64,000 nucleotides of DNA from DASWZN01 sp036404435 (GCA_036404435.1 DASWZN010000057.1:1-64000), one strand, 5' to 3'; positions 1-8,767 are shown, counted from the first letter of the stretch. Numbers and translations: made by a program. The notes: generated from the sequence alone by a model not told the origin.

Positions 1-62
1 TCGCCACTGCCCGCCAAAAACGCCCGGATCTGTTCCAGGCTCGTTGCTTCCGAATCGTCCAT
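1..62 (-). CDS. Transposase N-terminus, partial
   Basis: Twenty codons are visible from an ATG at 60-62. The peptide begins MDDSEATSLEQIRAFLAGSG and then meets the window edge. The segment LEQIRAFL resembles the start of integrase-core transposases of acidobacterial insertion sequences, as far as I can recall. Its position directly inside the repeated IS end supports this. The start is uncertain, because an in-frame TTG lies 12 bases upstream. The catalytic DDE domain would be outside the window. Confidence 0.5.
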   Translation of the reverse strand, partial: MDDSEATSLEQIRAFLAGSG

Positions 63-95
63 GCTGATGATCAATACCCAGCATCCCGATCCTCC

Positions 96-154
96 GCTTC
101 AGGCTCATCTTGTATGAGAATCCAGTGCCCCGCTCAGGCTCTTCTTGCATGAGA
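96..154 (-). repeat. Two direct repeats at the IS end
   Basis: Copy one is at 96-119 and copy two at 132-154. They share the core TCAGGCTCNTCTTGNATGAGA and lie 36 bp apart. They are probably transposase-binding sites in the subterminal region of the element. Confidence 0.65.
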
Positions 155-193
155 CAAGAGTCGCCCCCGACGGTTCGAGTACCATAGATTGCC

Positions 194-634
194 ATGGGCG
201 AACTCGTCGATCGGGACCGAGAGCACCTCCGGCTGCTCACGATCTTCTACTACGTCAACGCCGGGATCAATGCGCTCTTTGCTTGCATCGGGCTCGTTTA
301 TGTGGGCCTGGGCGTCGTCTTCCTGGCAAACCCCGATGCGTTTGGGACGGGCGCCGGCTCTCCGCCCGCCATCGTGGGCTACATCTTCACGATCCTGGGC
401 GCGGCTTTCCTTCTACTGGGCTTGGGGTTTTCCGCCTGCCTGGCCTTGGCGGGACGGTTCCTCTCCCAGCGGCGGCATCGCCTGTTTTGCCAGGTGATCG
501 CCGGGATCGACTGCGTCTTCATCCCCTACGGAACGCTGCTCGGCGTGTTCACGTTCGTGGTCCTCACGCGGCCCAGTGCGCAGGCCCTGTTCGCCGCCGC
601 GCCGCCGCCTCTTCCGGCCGCCCCGCTAGAATAG
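194..634 (+). CDS. Hypothetical three-helix membrane protein
   Basis: I do not recognise a named family. The 146-residue protein starts with a short charged N-terminus (MGELVDRDREHL) followed by three hydrophobic segments at about residues 11-43, 57-88 and 98-127. It ends in a short Ala/Pro-rich tail. It is probably a small inner-membrane protein. The stop codon is only 4 bases before the tgt start, so the two are likely co-transcribed, but nothing links it functionally to queuosine synthesis. The first 193 bases of the window are an IS end, so its promoter may lie at or within the IS boundary. Confidence 0.7.
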   Translation: MGELVDRDREHLRLLTIFYYVNAGINALFACIGLVYVGLGVVFLANPDAFGTGAGSPPAIVGYIFTILGAAFLLLGLGFSACLALAGRFLSQRRHRLFCQVIAGIDCVFIPYGTLLGVFTFVVLTRPSAQALFAAAPPPLPAAPLE

Positions 635-638
635 TCTC

Positions 639-1769
639 TTGCGCGTCGTCTCATTTGAAATCCTCGTGGAGTGCCCGAAAACCGGTGCGCGCGCCGGCGT
701 GCTTCACACCCCGCACGGCGACGTCGAAACTCCGGTCTTCATGCCCGTGGGCACGCAGGCCACCGTTAAGGGCGTCACCCAGCGCGATCTGATCCAGGAG
801 CTTGACGCGACCATCCTACTGGCCAACACCTATCACTTGTTCCTCCGCCCGGGCCACGAGACGATCCGCCAGTTGGGCGGCCTGCACCGCTTCATGTCCT
901 GGCCGCGCGCCATCCTGACCGATTCGGGCGGCTTCCAGGTCTTCAGCCTCAGCGATCTCCGAAAAGTGACCGATGAGGGCGTCCTGTTCCAATCGCACCT
1001 GGACGGCGACGCGCACCTGTTCACGCCCGAATCCACCGTGGACGTTCAGCTCGCGCTCGGGAGCGACGTCATGATGACCCTCGACGAGTGCATCGGCTAT
1101 CCCGCCACCGAGGAAGCGGCGCGCGAGGCCATGCAGCGCACCGTCCGCTGGGCGCGCACAAGCTTCGAGCATTACCGGCGCGTCGAGCGGCCCTCCGGCG
1201 CGCTCTTCCCCATCGTGCAGGGCGGCATGTACGCCGGTCTGCGCGCCGAGTGCGCCTCGGCGCTGGCCGCCCTCGATGCGGACGGCTACGCCATCGGCGG
1301 TCTGTCGGTCGGCGAGCCGCGCCCGCTGAGTCTGGCAATGGTCGAGGCCGCGGCGGCGATTCTCCCCTGCGACCGCCCCCGCTATGTCATGGGAGTCGGT
1401 CTGCCCGAAGAGCTACCCGAATACGTGGCGCGCGGCGTGGACATGATGGATTGCGTCCTGCCGTCGCGCAATGCCCGCAATGGCTGCCTGTTCACCTCGC
1501 AAGGCCGCCTCGTCATCAAGCAGGCCCGCTACAAAGACGATGCCGCCCCCGTCGACGCGGCCTGCGGCTGCTACACCTGCCGCACCTTCTCGCGCGCCTA
1601 TCTTCGCCATCTGTTCCAGGCCGGCGAAATGCTATTCTCCACCTTGGCTACCATTCACAATCTGAAGCATTACCTTGACAGGATGCGGCAGATCAGGCAC
1701 TGTATTATGATAGGAACGTATTCCGGGTGGTTGGAGTCCGTCCGCTCCGCGCCGGTTCCAGAGGAATAG
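639..1769 (+). CDS. tgt: tRNA-guanine transglycosylase (queuine tRNA-ribosyltransferase)
   Basis: The enzyme exchanges guanine 34 in GUN-anticodon tRNAs for the queuosine precursor preQ1. The 376-residue length is normal. Visible hallmarks are the TDSGGFQVFSLS segment with the conserved Asp (D95), the GGLSVGEP loop, and MMDCVLPSRNARNG with the nucleophilic Asp at about 271. The zinc site near the C-terminus is CGCYTC followed by a His about 25 residues later. The start is taken as TTG at 639, directly after the upstream gene. The last ~30 residues diverge from the usual TGT tail. The tgt-yajC-secD-secF order is the classical bacterial arrangement. Confidence 0.95.
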   Translation: MRVVSFEILVECPKTGARAGVLHTPHGDVETPVFMPVGTQATVKGVTQRDLIQELDATILLANTYHLFLRPGHETIRQLGGLHRFMSWPRAILTDSGGFQVFSLSDLRKVTDEGVLFQSHLDGDAHLFTPESTVDVQLALGSDVMMTLDECIGYPATEEAAREAMQRTVRWARTSFEHYRRVERPSGALFPIVQGGMYAGLRAECASALAALDADGYAIGGLSVGEPRPLSLAMVEAAAAILPCDRPRYVMGVGLPEELPEYVARGVDMMDCVLPSRNARNGCLFTSQGRLVIKQARYKDDAAPVDAACGCYTCRTFSRAYLRHLFQAGEMLFSTLATIHNLKHYLDRMRQIRHCIMIGTYSGWLESVRSAPVPEE

Positions 1770-1861
1770 GGTTCCCGCAGTCCTCGGCGTCTCTTCCTTA
1801 GAGTTGAGTTCACTGCAAAGCAGCCATAGCGCCGGAATGAGTGGCGATGAGAGGATAACGC

Positions 1862-2197
1862 GTGCTCTTCGATCTTTGTCTTCTTGAGAACCTTGCTCCG
1901 AGTCCCCAAGCCGCCAATCCCCTGGTGGGCTTCTTGCCGATTCTCCTGATCTTCGGTATCTTTTATGTTTTGCTCTTCCTCCCGATGCAGCGTCAGAAGA
2001 AGGCTCAGCAGAAGATGCTTCGGGAGTTGCAGAATGGAAGTCTCGTTCTGACCAGCGGCGGCGTCATCGGCTCCATTACCGAGATCAAAGAGGACGACAC
2101 CCTGGTGCTGCGGGTGAAGCCGGACGGCATCAAGTTGCTCATCGCCCGGAGCGCCGTGACGAGCGTGCTCTCCGGAGCCGGAGAAGCCAAGAAGTAG
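1862..2197 (+). CDS. yajC: Preprotein translocase subunit YajC
   Basis: YajC is an accessory of the SecDF complex in the inner membrane. This 111-residue protein has one N-terminal hydrophobic helix (about residues 22-41, FLPILLIFGIFYVLLFLPM). The family signature PMQRQKKAQQKML follows, then a small beta-rich domain (LTSGGVIGSITEI). The start is GTG at 1862; the sequence upstream has only weak ribosome-binding potential. secD follows 19 bases downstream, so the genes are almost certainly one transcript. Confidence 0.95.
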   Translation: MLFDLCLLENLAPSPQAANPLVGFLPILLIFGIFYVLLFLPMQRQKKAQQKMLRELQNGSLVLTSGGVIGSITEIKEDDTLVLRVKPDGIKLLIARSAVTSVLSGAGEAKK

Positions 2198-2216
2198 TTT
2201 CAAGTGGGAAGGTGAG

Positions 2217-3836
2217 ATGACCAAAGGTGTTAAGACTCGCGCGATCGTAATTGCATGCGTGCTTTTGCTGGTCGTATACGGCATCATCGGTTTACCTAAG
2301 AACAAGGACGAGCTGCGCACCAATCTTCAGAACAACATCCATCTGGGGCTCGACCTGAAGGGCGGAAGCCATCTCGTGTTGCAGGTCCAGGTGCAGGATG
2401 CGGTGAAGGCCGAGGCCGACCGCACCATCGAAACCATCAAGGACGACCTGCGCAAGCGCAGCATCGACTACACCAGCATCGACCGCAACGACCCTCAGAC
2501 CGTCGAGCAGACCGATTCCATCCAGATCAACATCCACGGCGTGCCCGCGGCGAGGACCGGCGACCTGCGGGACCTGGTGACCGGCAACTTCCCCAGTTGG
2601 ACCCTGACCCCTGTCAACTCGTCCGACTACAAGATGACCCTGAAACCCACCGAGCTGATCGCCCTGAAGAAGGATACCGTGACGCGGTCCATTCAAACCA
2701 TCGAGAACCGCATCAACGGTCTGGGCCTGACCGAGCCCACGATCCAGCAGCGCGGCCGCGCCGAAGCCGATTACGAGATCCTGGTGCAACTGCCCGGCGT
2801 CGACGATCCGGCGCGCGTCAAGCAGATCATGCAGGCCGCCGCCCTGCTCGAGCTCACCGAGGTCAAAGACGGTCCGTTCCGGAGCCAGGACGAGGCGCTG
2901 TCCAAGCACGGCGGCGTGCTCCCGCTCAACACCAAGCTAGTCAAGGAAACGCCTAAGCCCGGCGAGCAGGGTGAAGTCTGGTACCTGGTGAGCCGCACGC
3001 CGGTCGTCACCGGCCGCGACCTGCGCAGTTCCAAACCGACGCGGGACTCGATGAACCGGTGGGAAACCGCCTTCTCGCTGAACAAAGACGGCTCGCGGCG
3101 GTTCGCCCGCTACACCGAGGCCAATGTGGGGAACCGGCTGGCCATCGTCCTTGACAACCGGGTTATGAGCGCGCCGGTCATCAAGAGCCGCATCGAGGAT
3201 GAAGGCGTCATCGAGGGCATGGCAAGCCAGCAGGACGCCTCCGACCTGGCGCTGGTCCTGAACGCCGGATCGCTCCCTGCCGGGATCATTTATGAGGAGG
3301 AGCGAACGGTCGGCCCCTCGCTGGGCGCCGATTCCATCCGCGAAGGGCTGACGGCCGGCGCCGTCGGGCTGATGGCGGTCGTCGTGGCCATGCTGGTCTA
3401 CTACCGGAAGGCCGGGATCAACGCGGTGCTGGCGCTGGTCCTGAACGCGCTGATTCTCATGGCGGCCTTGAGCTACTTCGACGCCGTTCTGACGCTGCCC
3501 GGAATCGCGGGGTTCATCCTGACCATCGGCATGGCAGTCGATTCTAACGTGCTGATTTTTGAACGCATTCGCGAGGAGTTGCGGGCCGGAAAGGGAGTCG
3601 TTGCCGCGGTCGATACGGGCTTCAACAAGGCCTTTCTGACCATCATTGACACGCACGTCACCACGGTCGTCTCCTGCGCGTTCCTCTTCATGTTCGGCAG
3701 CGGGCCGGTGAAGGGATTTGCCGTGACCCTGGTCATCGGCCTGATAGCTAACGTCTTTACGGCGGTCTTCGTGTCCCGCACGATGTTCGACTGGTCGCTC
3801 GGCCGCCAGCGGCAGGTGGTAAGTTTGAGCATTTAG
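2217..3836 (+). CDS. secD: Protein translocase subunit SecD
   Basis: SecD works with SecF to drive late steps of protein export using the proton gradient. The 539-residue protein has an N-terminal membrane helix (about 6-24) and the D1 motif LGLDLKGGSHLVLQV. A large periplasmic domain follows, then a C-terminal bundle of five predicted helices containing GFILTIGMAVDSNVLIFERI, the strongly conserved TM4 segment with the functional Asp. A good ribosome-binding site (GGGAAGGTG) precedes the ATG. secF starts 51 bases after the stop. Confidence 0.97.
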   Translation: MTKGVKTRAIVIACVLLLVVYGIIGLPKNKDELRTNLQNNIHLGLDLKGGSHLVLQVQVQDAVKAEADRTIETIKDDLRKRSIDYTSIDRNDPQTVEQTDSIQINIHGVPAARTGDLRDLVTGNFPSWTLTPVNSSDYKMTLKPTELIALKKDTVTRSIQTIENRINGLGLTEPTIQQRGRAEADYEILVQLPGVDDPARVKQIMQAAALLELTEVKDGPFRSQDEALSKHGGVLPLNTKLVKETPKPGEQGEVWYLVSRTPVVTGRDLRSSKPTRDSMNRWETAFSLNKDGSRRFARYTEANVGNRLAIVLDNRVMSAPVIKSRIEDEGVIEGMASQQDASDLALVLNAGSLPAGIIYEEERTVGPSLGADSIREGLTAGAVGLMAVVVAMLVYYRKAGINAVLALVLNALILMAALSYFDAVLTLPGIAGFILTIGMAVDSNVLIFERIREELRAGKGVVAAVDTGFNKAFLTIIDTHVTTVVSCAFLFMFGSGPVKGFAVTLVIGLIANVFTAVFVSRTMFDWSLGRQRQVVSLSI

Positions 3837-3887
3837 GGCTGCAGGCCTTTTTTTCGGTCCAGCCCTGGAACTTAGGAATCTGAACCG

Positions 3888-5129
3888 GTGTCCAATCCTG
3901 TTGGGCACCGGCAGGCGTACTGCATGGAAATCTTTGGACAGACGAATTTCGATTTTCTGGGCAAGAAGTGGCCCTTCATCATTGCCTCCCTGGTGCTGAC
4001 CGTAGCCGGTTTCACGAGTCTGGGCTTCAAGGGAGGCCCCCTCTACGGCATCGACTTCCGCGGCGGCGCCATGATGGACGTGAAGTTCTCGGGCCCGCCG
4101 CCGGATGCGCGCATCCGCACCGCCCTCTCCAAGAACATCAAGGGAGATATCACCGTACAGAACGTAGGCGGCGCTTCCCATGAGGTCCTGATCGGCACCG
4201 AATTGAAGAGCGACCAGGAACTCGCCGCGGCCCGGGCCGCCATGACGCAGACGCTCGAGGCGACCTTCATCCCCCAGCAAGCCCAGAGCCTGCTCGAGTT
4301 CAACAACGCCGGCGCGGGGGCAGTGGCCGACCGCCTGCGGGACCCGCTGGTTCGGAACGGCGTGATGCTCTCGGATCCGCAGCTCCAGGACCTGGCCAGC
4401 CGCATGGTCGCCTACCGCGACCGCGACCAGTCCGGCCTGCTGACGAGTTTCGACCAGCTTTCCGGCGTTCCGGGCGTCACCCCCCAGGTGCTGAACACCC
4501 TGAAGCAGGAGTGCACCCTGGCGCCCTTCACGGTGAAGCGGGTTGAGATCGTCGGCCCCAAGGTGGGCGGCGAGCTGCGCTGGCAGGCGGTCAAGGCAAC
4601 CCTGTACGCCCTGGCCGGCATGCTGGTATACATCGCCTTCCGGTTCGAGTGGATCTATGGAGCGGCGGCGGTGATCGCCGTGTTCCACGACACACTCATC
4701 ACCATCGGCCTGTTTTCGCTCCTCAACAAGGAGATCTCGCTGACGGTCATCGCGGCGCTGTTGACGCTGGTCGGCTATTCGATGAACGACACCATCGTCG
4801 TCTTCGACCGCATCCGCGAGAACTTGAAGATCATGCGCCGCGAGAAGCTCGAAGTGCTGATCAACAAGAGCATCAATCAGACCTTGAGCCGGACCATTCT
4901 GACGTCCGGCCTGACGTTCCTCACCGTCCTGGCGCTGTTCCTGTTCGGCGGCGAGGTGTTGCACGGGTTTTCGTTGGCGCTGGTGATCGGGATTATCATT
5001 GGGACGTACTCCTCGATCTTCATCGCCAGCCCGATTCTGGTTTTCTGGCAGGATTTCGTGGAGAAGCGTAAGAGACCGTCCTCCGGGGCTTCGTTGCCGC
5101 CGGCGGTGGCCGCACGGCGGGGCCGGTAG
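3888..5129 (+). CDS. secF: Protein translocase subunit SecF
   Basis: This is the partner of SecD. The 413-residue protein has the SecF signature GIDFRGGAMMDVKF after the first helix. The later helices contain the conserved SMNDTIVVFDRIRENL and a C-terminal GTYSSIFIASPILVFW. The periplasmic domain (about residues 60-215) is longer than in E. coli SecF. The start is GTG at 3888, supported by AGGA 10 bases upstream. An ATG at 3924 (MEIFGQTNFDFLG) would remove 12 residues and is equally plausible by homology. Confidence 0.95.
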   Translation: MSNPVGHRQAYCMEIFGQTNFDFLGKKWPFIIASLVLTVAGFTSLGFKGGPLYGIDFRGGAMMDVKFSGPPPDARIRTALSKNIKGDITVQNVGGASHEVLIGTELKSDQELAAARAAMTQTLEATFIPQQAQSLLEFNNAGAGAVADRLRDPLVRNGVMLSDPQLQDLASRMVAYRDRDQSGLLTSFDQLSGVPGVTPQVLNTLKQECTLAPFTVKRVEIVGPKVGGELRWQAVKATLYALAGMLVYIAFRFEWIYGAAAVIAVFHDTLITIGLFSLLNKEISLTVIAALLTLVGYSMNDTIVVFDRIRENLKIMRREKLEVLINKSINQTLSRTILTSGLTFLTVLALFLFGGEVLHGFSLALVIGIIIGTYSSIFIASPILVFWQDFVEKRKRPSSGASLPPAVAARRGR

Positions 5130-5200
5130 GGGCGGCCAAGTAGGCCTTGTGTTGGATCCGGCGCAAGCCGGTAGCGGAGAGATTCGAAAGGGGTTCGAAT

Positions 5201-5953
5201 ATGTTTGAACAAAGCCTCCTCGACACCAGGGGTAAGACCCACAAGCCCTGGACGATCGTGGTTTCATTCCTCATCCAGTGCTCACTGATCGGCGTGGCAG
5301 TCCTCATCCCGCTGATCTACTACGACGCTCTTCCCAAGGGGCAGTTGACCAGCTTCCTGACGGCGCCCCCGCCGCCGCCTCCACCTCCTCCGCCTCCCGC
5401 TATGGCGCCCCCAAAGATCGTGAAGGTGATCCCGCGCCAGTTCGACTCCGGCAAGCTGATGGCGCCGAAGGTGATCCCGAAACAGATCGCGATGATTAAG
5501 GAAGACGAGTTGCCACCGCCTTCGACCGGCGGCGTGGTTGGCGGCGTATATGGCGGCGTGCCCGGCGGCAGCGCCGGCGGCGTGCTGGGCGGCCTCCTGA
5601 GCGCCACCGCATCCGCCGCTCCTCCCCCGCCCCCGCCTCCTCCGGTGGCGGCGCCCAAGATCTCGCGCATCCGGGTGGGCGGCAACGTGCAGGCCGCGGC
5701 GAAGATCCGCGGGGCCAATCCGGCCTATCCGCCGCTCGCCAAGCAGGCCCGCATCCAGGGCCATGTGATCTTCACGGCCATCATCGGCCGGGACGGAACG
5801 ATTCAGAATCTGCAGCTTGTCAGCGGTCACCCGCTGCTGGTGCCGGCGGCGCAGGCTGCCGTGTCGCAGTGGGTATATCACCCGACCCTCCTCAACGGAG
5901 AGCCGGTAGAGGTCATTACCCAGATCGACGTGAATTTCACGTTGAGCATGTAA
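5201..5953 (+). CDS. tonB: TonB-family energy transducer
   Basis: TonB proteins pass energy from an inner-membrane ExbB/ExbD motor to outer-membrane receptors. The 250 residues comprise one N-terminal membrane helix (about 15-40), a run of 11 prolines (about 55-66), a glycine-rich linker, a second proline run and a C-terminal TonB domain. That domain has the typical NPAYPPLAKQARIQG start and ends in INVNFTL-like residues. The ATG at 5201 follows GAAAGGGG. exbB follows 72 bases downstream and two exbD genes come after, so this is a complete TonB-ExbB-ExbD module. Confidence 0.9.
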   Translation: MFEQSLLDTRGKTHKPWTIVVSFLIQCSLIGVAVLIPLIYYDALPKGQLTSFLTAPPPPPPPPPPPAMAPPKIVKVIPRQFDSGKLMAPKVIPKQIAMIKEDELPPPSTGGVVGGVYGGVPGGSAGGVLGGLLSATASAAPPPPPPPPVAAPKISRIRVGGNVQAAAKIRGANPAYPPLAKQARIQGHVIFTAIIGRDGTIQNLQLVSGHPLLVPAAQAAVSQWVYHPTLLNGEPVEVITQIDVNFTLSM

Positions 5954-6025
5954 GGTCACAAGACGGCAGGGACAGGGCCGCACGGCCCCTCCCAGCCAAA
6001 TTCAACTCGCAGGAGAAAGAGAACA

Positions 6026-6760
6026 ATGTTTTTAACACTTCAAGTTTGGGCGTTACTGCTGCTGCAAGAAGGGCAGCATGCAGTAGGTTGGGACGTCATA
6101 TCACTGTGGCGCCAGATGGGCGCTTTGGCGAGGGCGGTCGTCATCGTCCTGTTCCTCATGTCCGCGTGGTCGATCGGTGTGATGATCGACCGCCTGATCG
6201 CTTACAGCGCCGCCCGCAAGCAGTCGCGGCAGTTCGCTCCGGCGGTTGCCGGCGCCCTGCGCGAGGGCAAGCTGGATGAGGCGATCAAGATCGCGGACCG
6301 TTACAAGAAGAGCCATCTGGCGAAGGTCGTGGTGGCCGGCTTGCAGGAGTTCCGTGCGCACCAGATCAGTTCCGAGATCCCGGGCGAGGAAATCGAGGCT
6401 TCCAAGCGGGCTCTCGAGCGCGCCGAGGCCATCGTGCACGCCGAGCTGAAGCGCGGCGTCGGCAACCTCGCAACCATCGGCTCGACGGCGCCGTTCGTGG
6501 GATTGTTCGGCACTGTCGCCGGCATCATCAACGCGTTCAGCTCGATGGCGAATGAGAAGTCGACCGGTATCGGCGCGGTCGCGGGCGGCATTTCCGAAGC
6601 CCTGGTGACCACCGCGGTGGGCCTGTTCGTGGCCATCCCGGCGGTGTGGATGTTCAACTTCTTCACCAGCAAGATCGAGTCGTTCGACGTCGAGATGGGC
6701 AACTCCAGTTCGGAGTTGATCGACTACTTCCTGAAGCGGTCGCAGCAGGTGGCGAAGTAG
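6026..6760 (+). CDS. exbB: MotA/TolQ/ExbB proton channel protein
   Basis: ExbB forms the pentameric inner-membrane proton channel that energises TonB. The 244-residue protein has a first helix at about 35-55 and a cytoplasmic region with the KRALERAEAIVHAELKRG stretch. Two C-terminal helices follow, including TIGSTAPFVGLFGTVAGI, the family signature with the pore-lining Thr, and ALVTTAVGLFVAIPAVWMFN. It could equally be called TolQ, but the adjacent TonB favours ExbB. A short GC-rich hairpin (6803-6824) lies between it and the first exbD. Confidence 0.93.
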   Translation: MFLTLQVWALLLLQEGQHAVGWDVISLWRQMGALARAVVIVLFLMSAWSIGVMIDRLIAYSAARKQSRQFAPAVAGALREGKLDEAIKIADRYKKSHLAKVVVAGLQEFRAHQISSEIPGEEIEASKRALERAEAIVHAELKRGVGNLATIGSTAPFVGLFGTVAGIINAFSSMANEKSTGIGAVAGGISEALVTTAVGLFVAIPAVWMFNFFTSKIESFDVEMGNSSSELIDYFLKRSQQVAK

Positions 6761-6861
6761 CGTAACTTAGGGAATTCGACCCAGCGAGTTGAATGTGCGC
6801 AGGGGGGCTCGGTGACGGGCCCCCGCGAGCGCAGGCTGGGCTGAGTTAGGAGGGAACGGAA

Positions 6862-7284
6862 ATGAAAAAGTTTCATGCACCGCCGCCCGTCGCGGACATC
6901 AATGTCACGCCCATGGTGGACGTGATGCTCGTGATGCTCATCATCTTCATGGTCATCACCCCCATGCTTTCCAAGGGCGTCAGCGTGGACCTATACAAGG
7001 CGAACAACCCGATCGCCATGGCCAACGCGGAGAAGGAAGATGCCGTTGTGGTCGCCATTACGCGCGACGGCAAGACCTTCCTCGGCAAAGACCTTACGAA
7101 GCCCGAGGATCTGCCGCCCAAGGTCAAGGACCTCATCTCTGGCCGCCAGGACAAGACCACTTATGTGAAGGCGGATTCGCGGTCTAAGTATTCCAGGGTC
7201 GTCGAAGTGGTGGACAACCTGCGAGCGGCCGGGGTCGATCAGCTCGGGCTGATGACCGATTCAGTCGCGGAGAAGAAGAACTAG
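6862..7284 (+). CDS. exbD: Biopolymer transport protein ExbD, copy 1
   Basis: ExbD is the periplasm-facing partner of ExbB. The 140 residues begin with a short cytoplasmic tail. The transmembrane signature INVTPMVDVMLVMLIIFMVI follows, with the conserved Asp of the proton path (VDVML). Then comes a folded periplasmic domain ending in GVDQLGLMTDSV. A clear AGGAGG lies upstream of the ATG. A second, distinct exbD follows 38 bases later; such pairs are common in Bacteroidetes- and Acidobacteria-type operons. Confidence 0.93.
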   Translation: MKKFHAPPPVADINVTPMVDVMLVMLIIFMVITPMLSKGVSVDLYKANNPIAMANAEKEDAVVVAITRDGKTFLGKDLTKPEDLPPKVKDLISGRQDKTTYVKADSRSKYSRVVEVVDNLRAAGVDQLGLMTDSVAEKKN

Positions 7285-7322
7285 CCTCCAGCGGCCTGGA
7301 TGCTTTCAAGGAGAACAGTCTT

Positions 7323-7748
7323 ATGTCAATGGCAGTGGGTGGTCCCAGTTCTACCAAGTGCGACATTAACGTCACGCCGCTCATCGACGTGCTGCTGGTG
7401 CTGTTGATCATTTTCATGGTCATCGCCCCGGTGACTCCCAAGGGACTCGAAGCGCTGGTTCCGCAGCCCGCGAAACCGAACGAGCAGCCTAGCGCGGCGG
7501 ACACGCGGACGGTGGTCATTTCGATCAATAAGGACAAATCGCTGATGATCAACCAGGACCAGGTCCAGGAAGCCGACCTTCAGACGCGCCTGGAAGACAT
7601 CTTCAAGAGCCGCGCCGAACGTGTCGTCTTCGTCAAGGGGGATCCGGATCTCGAATACCGGTCCGTGGCGAGCGTGATCGACACCGCGCACGCCGCCGGG
7701 ATCGACAAAGTCGGCCTGATGACTCAGAAGGTCGAAGCCGGGCAGTGA
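7323..7748 (+). CDS. exbD: Biopolymer transport protein ExbD, copy 2
   Basis: This 141-residue paralogue of the preceding gene has the same signature (CDINVTPLIDVLLVLLIIFM) with the conserved Asp and a periplasmic domain ending in GIDKVGLMTQKVE. The two ExbDs differ widely outside the membrane helix (the loop after it is GLEALVPQPAKP here), so they may pair as a heterodimer in one ExbB pore. The next gene starts 17 bases downstream. Confidence 0.93.
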   Translation: MSMAVGGPSSTKCDINVTPLIDVLLVLLIIFMVIAPVTPKGLEALVPQPAKPNEQPSAADTRTVVISINKDKSLMINQDQVQEADLQTRLEDIFKSRAERVVFVKGDPDLEYRSVASVIDTAHAAGIDKVGLMTQKVEAGQ

Positions 7749-7765
7749 AGCCTGGAGGAGCTAGC

Positions 7766-8614
7766 ATGAAACGCAAATGGACTTATCTCGTACCTGCGCT
7801 CGCCGTCGTATTGGCTCTCGTTTCCGGCACAGGGTGCAAGAAACTGAGAGCGCGCGACGACCTCAACAAGGGCGTGCAAGCCTTCAAGAGCGCGCGATAT
7901 TCCGACGCAGTGGACAAATTCAAGGAAGCCATCGAGCTGGATCCGACGTTCCCCACCGCCAGGCTTTACCTGGCGATCGCCTATTTCCAGCAGTGGATTC
8001 CGGGCTCCGACGAGCCGGACAACGCGAAGATGCTCGAAGCGGCCAAGGATCAGTTCAACCAAGTGCTGCAAGACGACCCGAAGAACGCGATCGCCATCGA
8101 GTACCTGGCCCAGTTGAACTACAGTGAAACGCAGGGTATCAAGGACCTCGACAAGAAGACCGCTAAGTTTGACGAGGCCAAGGAGTGGTACCAGAAGCTG
8201 TCCGACCTCGACCCCAAGAATAAGACCGCTCTTTACAGCCTGGGCGTCATCGCCTGGGCCAAGTGGTATCCCACCCTCAGCGTCGCCCGCTCCAAGGCCG
8301 GCATGAAGCCCGAGGACCCCGGCCCTCTGAAGGACAAGAAAGCCCGCGAGGAGCTGCGCGGCAGGTACTGGGACATGATCAACGCGGGCATCGCGGACCT
8401 CAACCGCGCGCTCGATATCGATCCCAACTACGACGACGCGATGGCCTATCTCAACCTGCTCTACCGCGAGCGCGCCGATCTGGCTGCGACGCCCGAGGAT
8501 TACAAGGCCGATATCGCGCAGGCCGATTCCTGGATGCAGAAGACCCTCGATACCCGCAAGAAGAAGGCGGGCATGACGGCCGATGTCACCCCCGCTTCGG
8601 CGGGATCGCAGTAA
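7766..8614 (+). CDS. TPR-repeat protein, probable lipoprotein
   Basis: The 282-residue protein starts MKRKWTYLVPALAVVLALVSG and has a Cys (C26) at a possible lipid-attachment site (SGTGC), although the residue at -3 is Gly rather than the usual Leu. After it come helical repeats with TPR character: FKSARYSDAVDKFKEAIELDP, then a repeat around AKDQFNQVLQDDPKNAIAIE, then one near LNRALDIDPNYDDAMAYL. These usually mediate protein-protein contacts. The ATG at 7766 follows GGAGGAG at ideal spacing. Its place at the end of the ton module suggests a periplasmic role with it, which is inference. Confidence 0.8.
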   Translation: MKRKWTYLVPALAVVLALVSGTGCKKLRARDDLNKGVQAFKSARYSDAVDKFKEAIELDPTFPTARLYLAIAYFQQWIPGSDEPDNAKMLEAAKDQFNQVLQDDPKNAIAIEYLAQLNYSETQGIKDLDKKTAKFDEAKEWYQKLSDLDPKNKTALYSLGVIAWAKWYPTLSVARSKAGMKPEDPGPLKDKKAREELRGRYWDMINAGIADLNRALDIDPNYDDAMAYLNLLYRERADLAATPEDYKADIAQADSWMQKTLDTRKKKAGMTADVTPASAGSQ

Positions 8615-8632
8615 GGAAAGACACTGCCGCGG

Positions 8633-8690
8633 CTTACGCACGTGGTACGGTGCTGGGGAGCGCGATAGCACCGAACCCCGAGCGTGAGCG
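8633..8690. repeat. Palindromic intergenic repeat of the HARGSV type
   Basis: The left arm (8633-8654) and the reverse complement of the right arm (8667-8690) match at most positions, so transcripts could fold into a long imperfect hairpin around a 12-base loop. Either arm read toward the loop resembles CTCACGCNCGNGGTTCGGTGCT. A related single arm occurs at 21131-21154. Translated by chance it gives peptides such as LAHARGSVLS, which occur in many spurious acidobacterial protein predictions. Confidence 0.65.
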
Positions 8691-8737
8691 AGGGGCGTCT
8701 TCCAAGTTGTAGGACCGGCCACTGGTATACTGGAGAC

Positions 8738-8767
8738 AGGCGGCGTCCGAGCGCCGCCTGTTTTTTT
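8738..8767 (+). terminator. Hairpin with T-tract directly before the rel start
   Basis: A perfect 8-bp stem (AGGCGGCG / CGCCGCCT) with a 6-base loop is followed by G and seven T. This is the form of an intrinsic terminator. It ends on the base before the chosen ATG of the next gene, so either it ends the upstream transcript and rel starts elsewhere, or it acts as an attenuator. Confidence 0.65.

Larger units (their letters stand above)
1..155 (-). mobile_element. Insertion sequence end, partial (continues off left edge)
   Basis: Read on the minus strand, the element appears to begin near 155 with GTCTCATGCAAGAAGAGCC. The same kind of sequence recurs 36 bases further in (copies at 132-154 and 96-119, about 20 of 23 bases alike). 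Tandem subterminal copies like these often serve as transposase-binding sites at IS ends. A transposase-like reading frame starts just inside at 62 and runs off the window. The resemblance to IS481-like integrase-type elements is from memory. The other end and the target-site duplication are not visible. Confidence 0.6.

Noticed and set aside
3835..3866. AGGGCTG / CAGCCCT stem between secD and secF
   Set aside because: Only 7 bp with an 18-base loop; it would not terminate efficiently and the T run is in the loop. Operon continuity is expected.
8684..8767. Upstream in-frame start for rel
   Set aside because: It would translate through the terminator hairpin and lacks a ribosome-binding site; MSSEPTQ at 8768 is better.
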